From assembly GCA_020633625.1 (NCBI GenBank), contig JACKDJ010000012.1, forward strand, positions 48,490 to 112,489: a stretch of 64,000 nt of DNA, given 5' to 3'. Positions within the stretch are counted from its first letter, which is position 1. Each line of letters opens with the position of its first letter. Below are positions 18,579-27,800 of this stretch, in pieces. The notes beneath the pieces were generated by a model. That model ran no database searches and had not been told where the DNA came from. It was given only the letters and a program-made list of their open reading frames with translations. The DNA comes from Myxococcales bacterium. GTDB lineage: Bacteria; Myxococcota_A; Bradymonadia; REDH01. The position numbers and the translations under genes were made by a program.

Positions 18579-19258
18579 GGTGCCTCCGCCGGTACGCAGC
18601 CGCCGACCGCGTCGTCGCAGGCGTAGCCATCGCGGCAGCCGGCCTCGCACGACGGCAGGCAGTACGGCAGCGGCCCGCCGATCGCACACACCGCGCCGTC
18701 GCCGCAGGGGCTGCTGGCCCCGCAGCCGAGCGCGACGCACATCCCGCCGACATACGACGTCTGCCCTCCGGTCAGGTCGACCGCTGAGATGCAAAACGCC
18801 TCGAGACCTTCGGGCGCGACACACTCGACCGCGGCGCGGCACGGCGCCCCGATGTTTGGCGCAGCGCCGTCGAACGGACGCGCGTCGAACATGCACACGC
18901 CCTGGTCGGGCGAGACCTCGAAACACTCGAAGTCCGCCGCACGGCACTCCCGCTGGTTGTGGCAGCCAGCGAGGCACAGCCCACCCGTGCAGACGTCACC
19001 GACGGCGCAAGGCTCCGTGTCGGAGCACTCCGAAGTGCAGTAGCCGTCGGGCACCGTCCGATCGCAGACGCCCGCGCGGCAGTCGGCGTCGACGGCGCAC
19101 GGGCCGCCGGTCGTCTCTCCCGACAGCACCGCCGCGACGCGCGTCGACTCCGCGGCCGGTGCGCCGCCGCCACACGCGAAGAAGAGCAGGGCATGGGCGG
19201 CGATCGGGCCGAGACGCGAGGCCGCGAGCGCAAGTCGGGAGCCTCCGTTTGTCGTCAC
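18575..19258 (-). CDS. Cys-rich lipoprotein preceded by an 18-bp tandem repeat
   Basis: About 227 aa. I choose the GTG at 19258 because it gives a compact signal peptide (RLGPIAAHALLFFACGGG). The frame remains open for another 54 codons through the tandem repeat up to a GTG at 19420, which would add a hexapeptide repeat (TTGSRV and variants) before the signal peptide; that is less likely in a lipoprotein. The mature protein has modules such as CAVDADCRAGVCDR and CAVGDVCTGGLC with about 26 Cys, like other surface proteins here. Coupled by GTGA to the small lipoprotein gene at 18306. Confidence 0.65.
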   Translation of the reverse strand: MTTNGGSRLALAASRLGPIAAHALLFFACGGGAPAAESTRVAAVLSGETTGGPCAVDADCRAGVCDRTVPDGYCTSECSDTEPCAVGDVCTGGLCLAGCHNQRECRAADFECFEVSPDQGVCMFDARPFDGAAPNIGAPCRAAVECVAPEGLEAFCISAVDLTGGQTSYVGGMCVALGCGASSPCGDGAVCAIGGPLPYCLPSCEAGCRDGYACDDAVGGCVPAEAP

Positions 19259-19430
19259 TCTGCTACGTGTGGTCACTCTGTTACCCCTGGTCACGCTTGT
19301 ACCCGTGCTCACTCTGCTGCCGGTGGTCACTCTGCTTCCTGTGGTCACTCTGCTGCCGGTGCTCACTCTGCTGCCGGTGCTCACTCTGCTTCCTGTGGTC
19401 ACGCTACCGCCGGTGCTCACTCTACCGCCG
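19251..19430. repeat. 18-bp minisatellite, 10 units
   Basis: Ten contiguous 18-bp units with consensus GTGGTCACTCTGCTGCCG; variants differ at 1-5 positions (ending TTCCT, TACCC or TGCCG). It spans the start region of the minus-strand lipoprotein gene. 18 bp keeps any reading frame open: TGSRVT-type on the minus strand and a hydrophobic VVTLLP-type on the plus strand. No spacers, so not CRISPR. Confidence 0.95.
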
Positions 19431-19456
19431 CCGGTCGCCCGTTTCGGCTTCAGAAC

Positions 19457-20560
19457 CTACTCGGTGACCGGTGGCTCGCTGTCGTGCGGCGCGCTGCGGA
19501 GTTCGTGCAGCAGGAACGCGCCACGTCTCGCCGTCTCGTACGGCAACGCGAGGTCGAACGCGAGCGTGGTCTCTCCCGGTGTCAGCCCCGACACCTGCGT
19601 CGTCGCGAAGTCCTCGACGGCGTAGTCCAGCGGCGGCGCGCCGAGACGCGGCAGGCCCGCGAGCTCGTACGCGAGGTCCGTCGCCAGCTCGCGCGCGTGC
19701 CACGTCTGCGCCTGGTACGTGAGCCGCTCCTCGCCGCTCTCGGCGCTGTAGCCCTCGCGGTACGGCCCGTCGTAGTGAACGCGAAAGCGCCGCGTGGCGG
19801 GGTCGAACCGCTCCGCCTGCTCGAACGCGTCTCGAAAGCGGACCTCCCAGGCGCGATCGAAGTCGTCGCTGAAGATCTTCGCCCGCAACGCCTGCCGAAC
19901 GGCCTGCGCCTCGAGCAGCGGCGCACCCTCGAGCTCGCGGCGCACCTGACAGCGCGGGTCCCCGTCGAGCACCCGATCGAGATAGACCAGCGCCGCGCGC
20001 GCCTGCGTCGGGCTCGCGACAGCGGCGACGTTCCCGCGAGTGCTCGGGTCGATCGGCCGCTCGGGCGCGCCGCCGAGCGACGCCCGGGCCTGCATGATCA
20101 GGTAAGTGTTGTAGTCGTCGAGGATCGTGCCGGTCCGCTCGAGGTTGATCAGCCCGATCATCGCCCGCTCGTAGGCGTCCTTGTCTGCCGGGGCGGCGGG
20201 TCCGTCCCCGGCCGCGCGCTCGAAGATCGCCTCGAAGTAGCGACGCCGCTCCATGTCGGCGCGTCCACGCTCGGTGCCGCGCAGGTCCATCCGGTCGAGC
20301 CGCCCCAAGAACTCGTCGGCGCGCTCCAGATCTCCCGCGTCCACGAGAAAGCCGGTGTAGCGGATCAGCACGTCCGCGCTCGTCGGATTCGCGGCGTACA
20401 GGCGGTCGAGGATCGCGAGCGACGCGTCGAAGTCCCCGCGCTGCGCGAGCGTCGTCGCCTCGATCAACAGCTCGCGCTCGCTCTTCTGCTCGCGACACCC
20501 GCCCAAGACCAGCGCGACGCCGAGAGCGGCGCCAAGCGGGAGGCCGCGCACGGCGCCCAC
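19457..20560 (-). CDS. TPR lipoprotein, unknown function
   Basis: About 367 aa from a GTG at 20560, chosen since it is followed by a lipoprotein signal (GLPLGAALGVALVLGGC); a longer frame to 20764 is Arg/Pro-rich and not signal-like. The mature part begins with TPR-like helices (LIEATTLAQRGDFDASLAIL, RYTGFLVDAGDLERADEFL) and ends with an unfamiliar domain containing RFRDAFEQAERFDPATRRF. The lipoprotein encoded at 21249 has a similar plan and the similar stretch RYRERFESADVEARRYDP, so the two appear to be distant paralogues. Confidence 0.65.
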   Translation of the reverse strand: MGAVRGLPLGAALGVALVLGGCREQKSERELLIEATTLAQRGDFDASLAILDRLYAANPTSADVLIRYTGFLVDAGDLERADEFLGRLDRMDLRGTERGRADMERRRYFEAIFERAAGDGPAAPADKDAYERAMIGLINLERTGTILDDYNTYLIMQARASLGGAPERPIDPSTRGNVAAVASPTQARAALVYLDRVLDGDPRCQVRRELEGAPLLEAQAVRQALRAKIFSDDFDRAWEVRFRDAFEQAERFDPATRRFRVHYDGPYREGYSAESGEERLTYQAQTWHARELATDLAYELAGLPRLGAPPLDYAVEDFATTQVSGLTPGETTLAFDLALPYETARRGAFLLHELRSAPHDSEPPVTE

Positions 20561-20729
20561 GACGCCGGCCGGCGAGCGGCGCGCGTCTGGGCGAAGGGCA
20601 GCGGGGCAGCGGGTCGGGGTCGGGCGGATCACGGGCGTCGAGATCGGGACACGGGACCCACGAGGGTAGCGCAGATGAGGCGGCCACGCATCCCTCGAAG
20701 TAGGCCCGCGCGCCGCGCGACCAAATCGC

Positions 20730-20759
20730 TTGACCTGCGCGACGGCCCGCATGTATCGG
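20730..20759 (+). promoter_or_regulatory. Possible promoter of the 20797 operon
   Basis: TTGACC (20730-20735), 18-nt spacer, TATCGG (20754-20759), 38 nt before the first ATG of a run of overlapping genes. Both boxes are imperfect. Confidence 0.3.
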
Positions 20760-20796
20760 AGCACCCCGATCCAACCCAGCCCCCCAAAGTAGAACG

Positions 20797-21252
20797 ATGG
20801 CGAAGGACAAGGACCGCGACGAGGACGAGTTCTCCGACGACGACATGGGAGACTCCGAAGACGAAGACGCTCCCGTCTTCGACGAGGACGAAGAAGAAGC
20901 GACCTTCGACGACGACGACCCAGACGACGACGACGACGAGGACTCCCTCATCCCCGCCCGCGCCCGCGTCGCCGCGACCAAGCGCGTCGCCGCCAAGCCG
21001 GCACCGTCCATCGGTGGCGTCCCCCGACCGAAGCTCGACGATCCGAAGATCGCGGCCGAAGTCTGGAAGAAGCTCCACGACCAGCACAAGGACGAGCCGA
21101 CGCGCCCGTACGCGATCACCGAGCGGTTCGCGTCCGACGAGCTCCTCCAGCACAAGACCTTCGGGCTTGGCTTCGTGATCGCCGTCCCCGCCGACAGCAA
21201 GATCGAGGTCCTGTTCGAGTCCGGCGTCAGGAAGCTGGTCCAGGGCCGATGA
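20797..21252 (+). CDS. Acidic protein with a C-terminal Tudor-like module
   Basis: 151 aa. Residues 1-50 are a low-complexity Asp/Glu tract (DDDDPDDDDDEDS). The C-terminal half reads AEVWKKLHDQHKDEP ... HKTFGLGFVIAVPADSKIEVLFESGVRKLVQ, which resembles the small Tudor-like fold at the end of UvrD/PcrA helicases and related RNA-polymerase-binding modules (FGxGxV...I.V.F..G.RKL). A role in contact with RNA polymerase or a nucleic-acid protein is a guess. Its stop overlaps the next ATG (ATGA at 21249). Confidence 0.65.
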   Translation: MAKDKDRDEDEFSDDDMGDSEDEDAPVFDEDEEEATFDDDDPDDDDDEDSLIPARARVAATKRVAAKPAPSIGGVPRPKLDDPKIAAEVWKKLHDQHKDEPTRPYAITERFASDELLQHKTFGLGFVIAVPADSKIEVLFESGVRKLVQGR

Positions 21253-22391
21253 CGCACCGACGAGGCGCGGCCCTCGTCGCGCCCGCCCTCGCCGCCGCCC
21301 TCGGCCTCGTCGCCGGGGCGGTCGCTCCGGCGTGCCACCGCGAGACGCCCGACGAGGTCCTCACGGCGGCCGATCAGGCCATCGAAGCCGGCGATCCCGC
21401 TTCGGCCATACGCCTCCTCGAGGCGCGCGACCTCGTCGACGACCCGGTCGGTGGGCGTCTCGTCGCCGAGGCCTCGATCCTCACCGGCGACTTCGACCGC
21501 GCCATCCAGCTCCTCTCCGCACGTGCGCCGCGCGCCAGCGAAGACGAGACCATCCTCGAGGACGCCTGCGCGATGGGAGCGCTCGCCGCCCTCGAGACTG
21601 GAGACACGCCCGTCGCCACCCTCCGCGTCGACGCGTGCGCCGGATCCAGTCGGCTCGACCTCGTCGCCATCCGTCTTCGGCTCGGCCCGTCGCCGTCCAG
21701 CGACCAGATCGACGCCGCGCTCGCGGCCCTCGCCGCCGCCGAGCCCGGGCCCGAGACCGACGTCGCAGCCGAACAGCTCGAGGCCGGCCTCGTCGCGTTC
21801 GCCGACGCGGCGTCAGACGACATCGCGGCGATCGACCTGCTGCTGGCCGCCTTCCGCGTCGCCCACGACCCCGAGCTCGGCGCGCGCGTCGTCGCAGCCA
21901 CGCTCACAGCCGCCGACGCGCGCCGCGAGTCGTCGCCGACCGTCGCCGCCAGCCTGTACCAGCGCATCGCCGTCTCCGCAGACGGGATCGCGCCCACCGA
22001 CGAGCAGCGCGCCGAGGCCCAGCAGCGCGCAAAGGACGCCCTCCTTCCGCTGTTCGCGACGAACTTCCGCGCCCGCTACCGCGAGCGATTCGAGAGCGCC
22101 GACGTCGAGGCCAGACGGTACGACCCCGCGACCGACGCGTTCACGTTCCCGAGCGTCGCGCAGGACCCGGACCACGCCGCGCTTCACGCGTGGCTGTACG
22201 AGCGCCTGGAACGCCCGCGACCGACGCCGACGCCCGACTTCGTCGCGTGGTCCGGCCTGTGCACCGAGGCGACCGAGCCGTGCACGATCCCGTTCGAGCA
22301 GCTCGCGCGGTGGGCGTACTACGCCGTCGACATCCAGACCGAGTACGCCGCCGAGCACGAGGTCACGTACACGTGGCCCCAGCCCGAGTGA
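21249..22391 (+). CDS. Helical-repeat lipoprotein, unknown function
   Basis: 380 aa with a lipobox VAPAC after a long hydrophobic segment. TPR-like helices fill residues 35-260 (VLTAADQAIEAGDPASAIRLL). The C-terminal part holds RYRERFESADVEARRYDPAT, similar to the protein encoded at 19457. Coupled on both sides: ATGA with the acidic protein gene and GTGA (22388-22391) with bioF. Confidence 0.65.
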   Translation: MTHRRGAALVAPALAAALGLVAGAVAPACHRETPDEVLTAADQAIEAGDPASAIRLLEARDLVDDPVGGRLVAEASILTGDFDRAIQLLSARAPRASEDETILEDACAMGALAALETGDTPVATLRVDACAGSSRLDLVAIRLRLGPSPSSDQIDAALAALAAAEPGPETDVAAEQLEAGLVAFADAASDDIAAIDLLLAAFRVAHDPELGARVVAATLTAADARRESSPTVAASLYQRIAVSADGIAPTDEQRAEAQQRAKDALLPLFATNFRARYRERFESADVEARRYDPATDAFTFPSVAQDPDHAALHAWLYERLERPRPTPTPDFVAWSGLCTEATEPCTIPFEQLARWAYYAVDIQTEYAAEHEVTYTWPQPE

Positions 22392-23533
22392 CCGCCGCAG
22401 CGACGCACCGCATCGGGGTCCTCGACGCCGCGATCGCCCCGCGCGTCGCCGCCCTCGCCGCCCGCGACCTGCTCCGCGACGACGCGACGCCACCGCCCGA
22501 CGCCGTCGTCGCCTGCTCGAACCTCTACCTCGGCGACGACGGCATCGGCGCCGGGGCGTCCCGTCTGGTCTCGGGCACCCGCGCGGCGCACCTCGACCTC
22601 GAGCGTGCGCTCGCCGCATGGGTCGAGGCCCCCGCCGCGCTGCTGTTCAACAGCGGCTACGCGGCCAACGCAGGCGCCATCCCGGCCCTGGCCGACCGCG
22701 GCGACGCCGTCTTCAGCGACGCCTTGAACCACGCGTCGATCATCGACGGCGTCAGGCTCTCTCGCGCCGAGCGCGTGATCTATCCGCACGCCGATCTCGC
22801 CGCGCTCGACCGCGCGCTCGCCGCGTGCGAGGCGCCCGGGCTCAAGCTGGTCGCCACCGAGTCGGTCTTCTCGATGGACGGCGACGTCGTCCCGCTCGCC
22901 GACCTCGTCGAGCTGTGCCGCCGCCACAGCGCCGCGCTCTACGTCGACGAGGCCCACGCCCTCGGCGTGTGCGGGCGGGGCGGCCGCGGCGTCGCGCACG
23001 CACTCGGCCTCGCAGCCGACGTCGACGTGCTCGTCGGGACGCTCGGCAAGTCGTTCGGCGCGTTTGGCGCGTTCGCGGCGACGTCGAACGCCGTGCGCCG
23101 CTACCTCGTGAGCCGCGCGCGAACGTTCGTCTTCTCGACGGCGCTGCCGGAGTCGGTGGCCGAAGGGGCCCTCGCGGCCCTGCCGCTGCTCATCGACGGC
23201 GCCGCGCAGGCGCGGCTGTGGGAGCGGATCGACCGCCTCTGTGCGGGCTTGGAGCGCGCGGGCTGGTGGCAGGGGAGGGCGGCGAGCGCCATCATCCCGC
23301 TCCTCGCGGGGACGGAGCGCGACGCCCTCGCGTGGTCGCGCGAGGTGGCCGCCCGAGGGTACTTCGTGCAAGCGATTCGGCCGCCGACGGTGCCGCCCGG
23401 CACTTCGCGCTTGCGGCTGACCGTGAGCGCGTCTTATGACGACGCGCTCGTCGACGGCCTCGTCGACGCGCTGGTCGAGTCTGCGCGAGCGCTCGGCATT
23501 CCGCCCACGGCTGCCCGACATGTCCAAGCCTAA
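22388..23533 (+). CDS. bioF: 8-amino-7-oxononanoate synthase (biotin) or close AOS-family enzyme
   Basis: 381-aa PLP enzyme of the alpha-oxoamine synthase family. BioF condenses pimeloyl-ACP/CoA with L-alanine. GTG at 22388 overlaps the previous stop. Motifs: CSNLYLGDDGIGAGASRLVSG at the start (normally NYLGL...G.GASR), the cofactor strand ESVFSMDGDVVPL, YVDEAHALGVCGRGGRG (Asp that holds the pyridine nitrogen, His), and the Schiff-base lysine in VGTLGKSFGAFG near residue 220. Other biotin genes are absent from the window, so another acyl/amino-acid pair is possible. Its last 14 nt overlap the smpB start. Confidence 0.85.
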   Translation: MTAAATHRIGVLDAAIAPRVAALAARDLLRDDATPPPDAVVACSNLYLGDDGIGAGASRLVSGTRAAHLDLERALAAWVEAPAALLFNSGYAANAGAIPALADRGDAVFSDALNHASIIDGVRLSRAERVIYPHADLAALDRALAACEAPGLKLVATESVFSMDGDVVPLADLVELCRRHSAALYVDEAHALGVCGRGGRGVAHALGLAADVDVLVGTLGKSFGAFGAFAATSNAVRRYLVSRARTFVFSTALPESVAEGALAALPLLIDGAAQARLWERIDRLCAGLERAGWWQGRAASAIIPLLAGTERDALAWSREVAARGYFVQAIRPPTVPPGTSRLRLTVSASYDDALVDGLVDALVESARALGIPPTAARHVQA

Positions 23534-23984
23534 GCAGGGCGCCGGCAAGGCTCGGCGCTCGATCTCCCAGAACCGCCGCGCGCGCCACGACTACGAGATC
23601 GTGGACACGTTCGAGGCGGGCATCGAGCTGACGGGCAGCGAGGTGAAGTCGCTGCGCGCGGGCCAGTGCACGTTCAACGACTCGCACGCGGCGATCGAGC
23701 GCGGTCAGGCCTGGCTCTACAACCTCTACATCGCGGAGTACGTCTTCGCGAACCAGTTCAACCACGACACGGTCCGCCGCCGCCGCCTGCTGCTTCACCG
23801 GCACGAGATCGAGCGGCTGCACGGCAAGCTGCGCGAGCAGGGCCTGACGCTGGTGCCGCTGGAGCTCTACTTCGTCGGGAGCTGGGTGAAGGTGTCACTG
23901 GGCCTGGCGAAGGGTCGGAAGTCGCACGACAAGCGCGAGGCGATCAAGGAGCGCGAGGTGAAGCGGGAGATCGCGCGGACCTGA
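23520..23984 (+). CDS. smpB: SsrA-binding protein
   Basis: 154 aa, starting at the ATG at 23520, which overlaps the end of bioF. SmpB binds tmRNA and brings it to stalled ribosomes for trans-translation. Conserved features: ISQNRRARHDYEIVDTFEAG, GIELTGSEVKSLRAG, AWLYNLYI, and the basic C-terminal tail GLAKGRKSHDKREAIKERE that inserts in the mRNA channel. Its partner ssrA is 130 nt downstream. Confidence 0.97.
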   Translation: MSKPKQGAGKARRSISQNRRARHDYEIVDTFEAGIELTGSEVKSLRAGQCTFNDSHAAIERGQAWLYNLYIAEYVFANQFNHDTVRRRRLLLHRHEIERLHGKLREQGLTLVPLELYFVGSWVKVSLGLAKGRKSHDKREAIKEREVKREIART

Positions 23985-24045
23985 GCGCGGCCGGCCGCGG
24001 CACCCCTCCGGCGCCTCGCGGGACCCGCTGGACCCCAAGCCGGGG

Positions 24046-24073
24046 TTGACACCCGGCCCGCCGCCTCTATAGT
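24046..24073 (+). promoter_or_regulatory. ssrA promoter
   Basis: Consensus TTGACA (24046-24051), 16 nt, TATAGT (24068-24073). It lies 40 nt before the mature 5' end of tmRNA, leaving a short leader to be trimmed. Confidence 0.75.
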
Positions 24074-24113
24074 CGCGCGACGTTCGGCGGCGACGCCGTT
24101 CTGTTTGAAAACC

Positions 24114-24470
24114 GGGGGTGCACAGGTTTCGACGGGGGTGAAGAAGCAGGCGTTGCATGTAGAGGTGCGGGTGGCCTCTTAAAAACCCGCAACAAACAGC
24201 TGCCAACAACAACGTTGAGTACGCTCTCGCTGCCTAATTAAAGCGGCGACGCTGACCCAGGGATCGCTCGTGTCTCTGTGAAGGCGCCAAACCAACGAGC
24301 TAGCCACCGGAGAGCATCCGTATAGCGCTCCGTTCGCGAAATCAAACATACGGGAGCCCGATTGGTCCCTGCCCGTGGGGCCGCCGACTGGGTGTTCGAA
24401 TACATGGGCTATGCGTGTAGAGGCGTCTGTGGATCACTTTCGGACGGGGGTTCGATTCCCCCCACCTCCA
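24114..24470 (+). ncRNA. ssrA: Transfer-messenger RNA
   Basis: About 357 nt. The 5' end GGGGGTG pairs with CACCTCC near the 3' end to form the tRNA-like acceptor stem; the T-arm (GGGGGTTCGATTCCCCC) is clear and the CCA is not encoded (A then CTT), so it is added later. The resume region encodes the tag ANNNVEYALAA followed by TAA, a typical LAA-ending degradation tag. Adjacent to smpB. The 3' end is a common integration site for genomic islands, and accessory genes begin just after it. Confidence 0.95.
24202..24237 (+). other. tmRNA tag reading frame (ANNNVEYALAA)
   Basis: GCC AAC AAC AAC GTT GAG TAC GCT CTC GCT GCC TAA inside ssrA. The tag ends in the YALAA signal recognised by ClpXP-type proteases. 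An in-frame GCT just upstream could be the resume codon instead, adding one Ala. Confidence 0.85.
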
Positions 24471-24484
24471 CTTCTCTCGAGTGT

Positions 24485-24501
24485 CTGAAATCACCGATTT
24501 C
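24485..24501 (+). terminator. Hairpin downstream of ssrA
   Basis: TGAAATC-ACC-GATTTCA (7-bp stem, 3-nt loop) starting 15 nt after the mature 3' end, flanked by further complementary GTG/CAC. No long T-run follows. Confidence 0.5.
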
Positions 24502-24546
24502 ACACTTGATCGGGCGCTCGCCCGGCGAGCACCATCACGGGCAAGG

Positions 24547-24642
24547 CCCCGCCTCGCGCCGAGCGGAGCGAGGCTCCCGGGCCCGCTTGCCAGCACGCTC
24601 GGGGCGACGCCCCGCCTCGCCCCGAGCGGAGCGAGGTTGACG
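24547..24642. repeat. Two copies of a palindromic GC-rich repeat at the island's left edge
   Basis: The stretch 24471-24800 (330 nt) has no convincing gene. It contains two near-identical units built on CCCCGCCTCG-n-CCGAGCGGAGCGAGG (24547-24579 and 24610-24642), each able to fold (CCTCG with CGAGG). A third copy is at 59227-59260, at the other side of the accessory region. These may be extragenic palindromes; an att-type role is not shown. Confidence 0.7.
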
Positions 24643-24800
24643 CCCGCACCCGGCGCCTGCACAGTCGCGGCGCGCCGCCACCCTGTACTGCCACCGCACC
24701 TCCGAGGGGAGCACCGCATGCGCGCCTACACCGAGCATCGAGACCGCGAAGGGCATCGCTGCAGTCGTGGGGTCGGAGCGCCAGCCCGGGCAGACCGGAC

Positions 24801-27800
24801 ATGAACCTCGAGCCCGGCCAGTTCGTCCGCGTCCGCTCTCGCAAGTACCTCGTCGAGGGCGTCACCCCGCCGCCCGACCCTCGCGACAGCCGCCTCGTGC
24901 GACTCTCCTGCGTCGAAGATGACGCGCTTGGCGAGAAGCTCGAGGTGCTGTGGGACTGCGAGATCGACGCACGCGTGCTCGACGGGGCCAACTGGCAGGC
25001 GATCGCCAGTCGGGGCTTCGACCAGCCGCGCCTGTTCTCGGCCTATCTGAACACCCTCCGCTGGAACTGCGTCACCGCGACCCGCAGCAACCTCTTCCAG
25101 GCGCCCTACCGCGCCGGCATCGAGGTCAAGGCGTTCCAGCTCGAGCCGCTGCGCAAGGCGCTCGCCATGCCCCGGGTCAACCTGTTCATCGCCGACGACG
25201 TCGGGCTGGGGAAGACGATCGAGGCCGGGCTCATCTTGCGAGAGCTGCTCATGCGCCAGAAGGTGCGGCGCGTCGTCATCTCGTGCCCACCCTCTGTCGT
25301 GCGGCAGTGGAAGGACGAGATGGAGCAGCGCTTCGGGCTCTCGTTCGAGATCTACGACCGCGACTTCGTCACCGCCAAACGACAGGAGCGCGGCTACCAG
25401 GTCAACCCCTGGACCACGCACAGCCGCTTCATCATCTCCCACGCGCTGTTGCGCAACGAGGCCTACACCGCCCCGCTTCGAGACTGGCTCGGCGAGTTCC
25501 AAGGCGGCGCGCTCTTGATCCTCGACGAAGCACACAACGCGGCACCTGCGAGCGGCTCCCGCTACGCCGTCGACTCCAAGCTCACCAAAGTCGTCCGCGA
25601 CCTGTCCGGCCGCTTCGAGCACAAGCTGTTCCTCTCGGCGACCCCGCACAACGGACACTCGAACAGCTTCTCTGCGCTGCTCGAGATGCTCGACCCGCAG
25701 AAGTTCTGCCGCGGCGTGCCCGTACACCACATGTCCCGCGATCAGGTGATGGTCCGGCGACTCAAGCACGACCTGCGAGAGATCGGAGAGGAGTTCCCCG
25801 CCCGCGAGATCGTCCGCGTCGACATCGACGGCCTCCCCGACGACGCCCCCGAGCTCGTCCTGTCGCGGTTGCTCCAGCGCTACCGCAAGGCCCGCGAAGC
25901 CCGGCTCGCCGACGCACCGCGTGGGCAGAGGACCTCTGCGATGCTCGTCGTCACCTCGCTGCAGAAGCGCCTGCTGTCGTCGGTCGACGCGTTCGCTCGC
26001 ACCCTCGCGATCCACGAAAAGTCAATGGCGCGCCAGGCCGCCGAGTGGGCGAAGGACGCCGCAGATCGGCCTCGGGCCGGTAGAGGCGGCGCAACCCCGG
26101 ACAGCGCGGAGTGGGCGCGCGAGCTCGACCAGACGTCGCTGCCGCTCCTGCTCGATCCGCCCGACGCCGACGACGAACGCGCGGACCTCGACGAGGCAGA
26201 GGTCGAGGCCGAAGAAGACGCTCAGATGGCCGCAGCCACCCGCGCCTCGATGGGCTCCGGCGACGACCCGGCGCGGATCCATGCAGAGCTCGAGATCCTC
26301 GCAGAGATGAGTCGTGTCGCAGGCCACGCACGGTACCAGCTCGACGCACGCACACGACACCTCGTGGAGTGGATCCGCTCCAACTGCTGCCCGGACCTCG
26401 GAAAGCCCGGCGCCCGCTGGAACGAGCGCCGCGTCCTGGTGTTCACCGAGTACACCGACACCAAACGCTACCTCGAAGAGCAGCTCCGCGAGGCCATCCG
26501 TGGCTCGGACCAAGACGCCGCTCGCATCACGACCTTTCACGGCGGAATCGGCGAAGAGCGGCGCGAGCAGATCAAGGCGGCGTTCAACGCCGACCCCGCC
26601 GAGCACCCACTGCGCATCTTGATCGCCACGGACGCGGCGCGCGAGGGCGTGAACCTGCAGAACCACTGCGCCGACCTCTTCCACGCCGACGTGCCGTGGA
26701 ACCCGTCGCGCATGGAGCAGCGGAACGGGCGCATCGATCGCAAGCTCCAGCGCGCCAAGACCGTGCGCTGCCACTACTTCGTCGTCCACCAGCGCGCCGA
26801 GGACCGCGTGCTCGACGTGCTCGTCGGAAAGTCCAAGACCATACACGCCGAGCTCGGCAGTCTGGCCCCGGTCGTCGCCCGCCGCGTGCAGGAGCGGTTA
26901 GAGGCGGGCATCGACCACGACCAGATCCTCCCGCTGCAGGGCGACCTCGAGCGCATCGACACGGCTGTCCGCGAATCCGCCGAGGGCCGCGTCGTGCAAG
27001 AGGATCTCGAGGAGGTGCGCGAGCGCAAGGCCGCCCTCGTCGGACAGGTCGAGCGCCTCGAGCAGATGTTGAAGACCAGCCGCGACTGGATCGGCCTCGA
27101 CGATCGCCACTTCCGCGACGCGCTCTCGGCCGCGCTCGAGATCCTCGGCGCCGAGACCATAACACCCGTCGACGCCGACGAGGCCGCGCGCGATCCGTCC
27201 ACTGCGCGCTGGACCATCCCACACTTGCACGAGACCATGGGCACCGACCACACGTGGGCCCACACACTCGACGCGCTGCGCGCGCCCATCAAGAAGGGCC
27301 AGAAGCCGTGGGAGTGGCGCCGCGAGGCGCCGATCCGCCCGGTCGTGTTTCGCGACCCTGGCACCCTCGACGGCGAGGTCGTACACCTGCACCTCGAGCA
27401 CCGCGTGGTGCAGCGCCTGCTCGGCCGCTTCCTCGCCCAGGGCTTCCTCCACGACGAGCTCACCCGCGCCTGCGTCCTCCGCACCGACGACCCAGTCCCG
27501 CGTGTGGTCACGCTGGGTCGGCTGTCGTTGTATGGCGACGGCGCCGCCCGCCTGCACGACGAGCTCGTCGCGGTGGCCGCCGACTGGACCGACCCGGCGT
27601 CGCGCGGTCGGTCGGCCCTCCGACCGGTCGGCGAGAACGCGAAGAGCGAGGTGCTCGCCCTGCTCGACGCGTCCCTCGCCTCGCCCCGGCTCAGCGGCGT
27701 GCCCGACGGCGTGCGTGACCGACTCAAGCAGCACGCGCCCCGCGACGTCAGCGAGCTGCACCCGCACCTCGAGCGCCGCGCCGCCGCCGTCGCCGAGCGC

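Noticed and set aside
19251..19430. Possible CRISPR array
   Set aside because: Units of 18 bp follow each other without spacers; it is a minisatellite.
19269..19625. Hydrophobic + strand frame with VVTLLP repeats
   Set aside because: Product of translating the 18-bp repeat; lies opposite lipoprotein genes and lacks a ribosome site.
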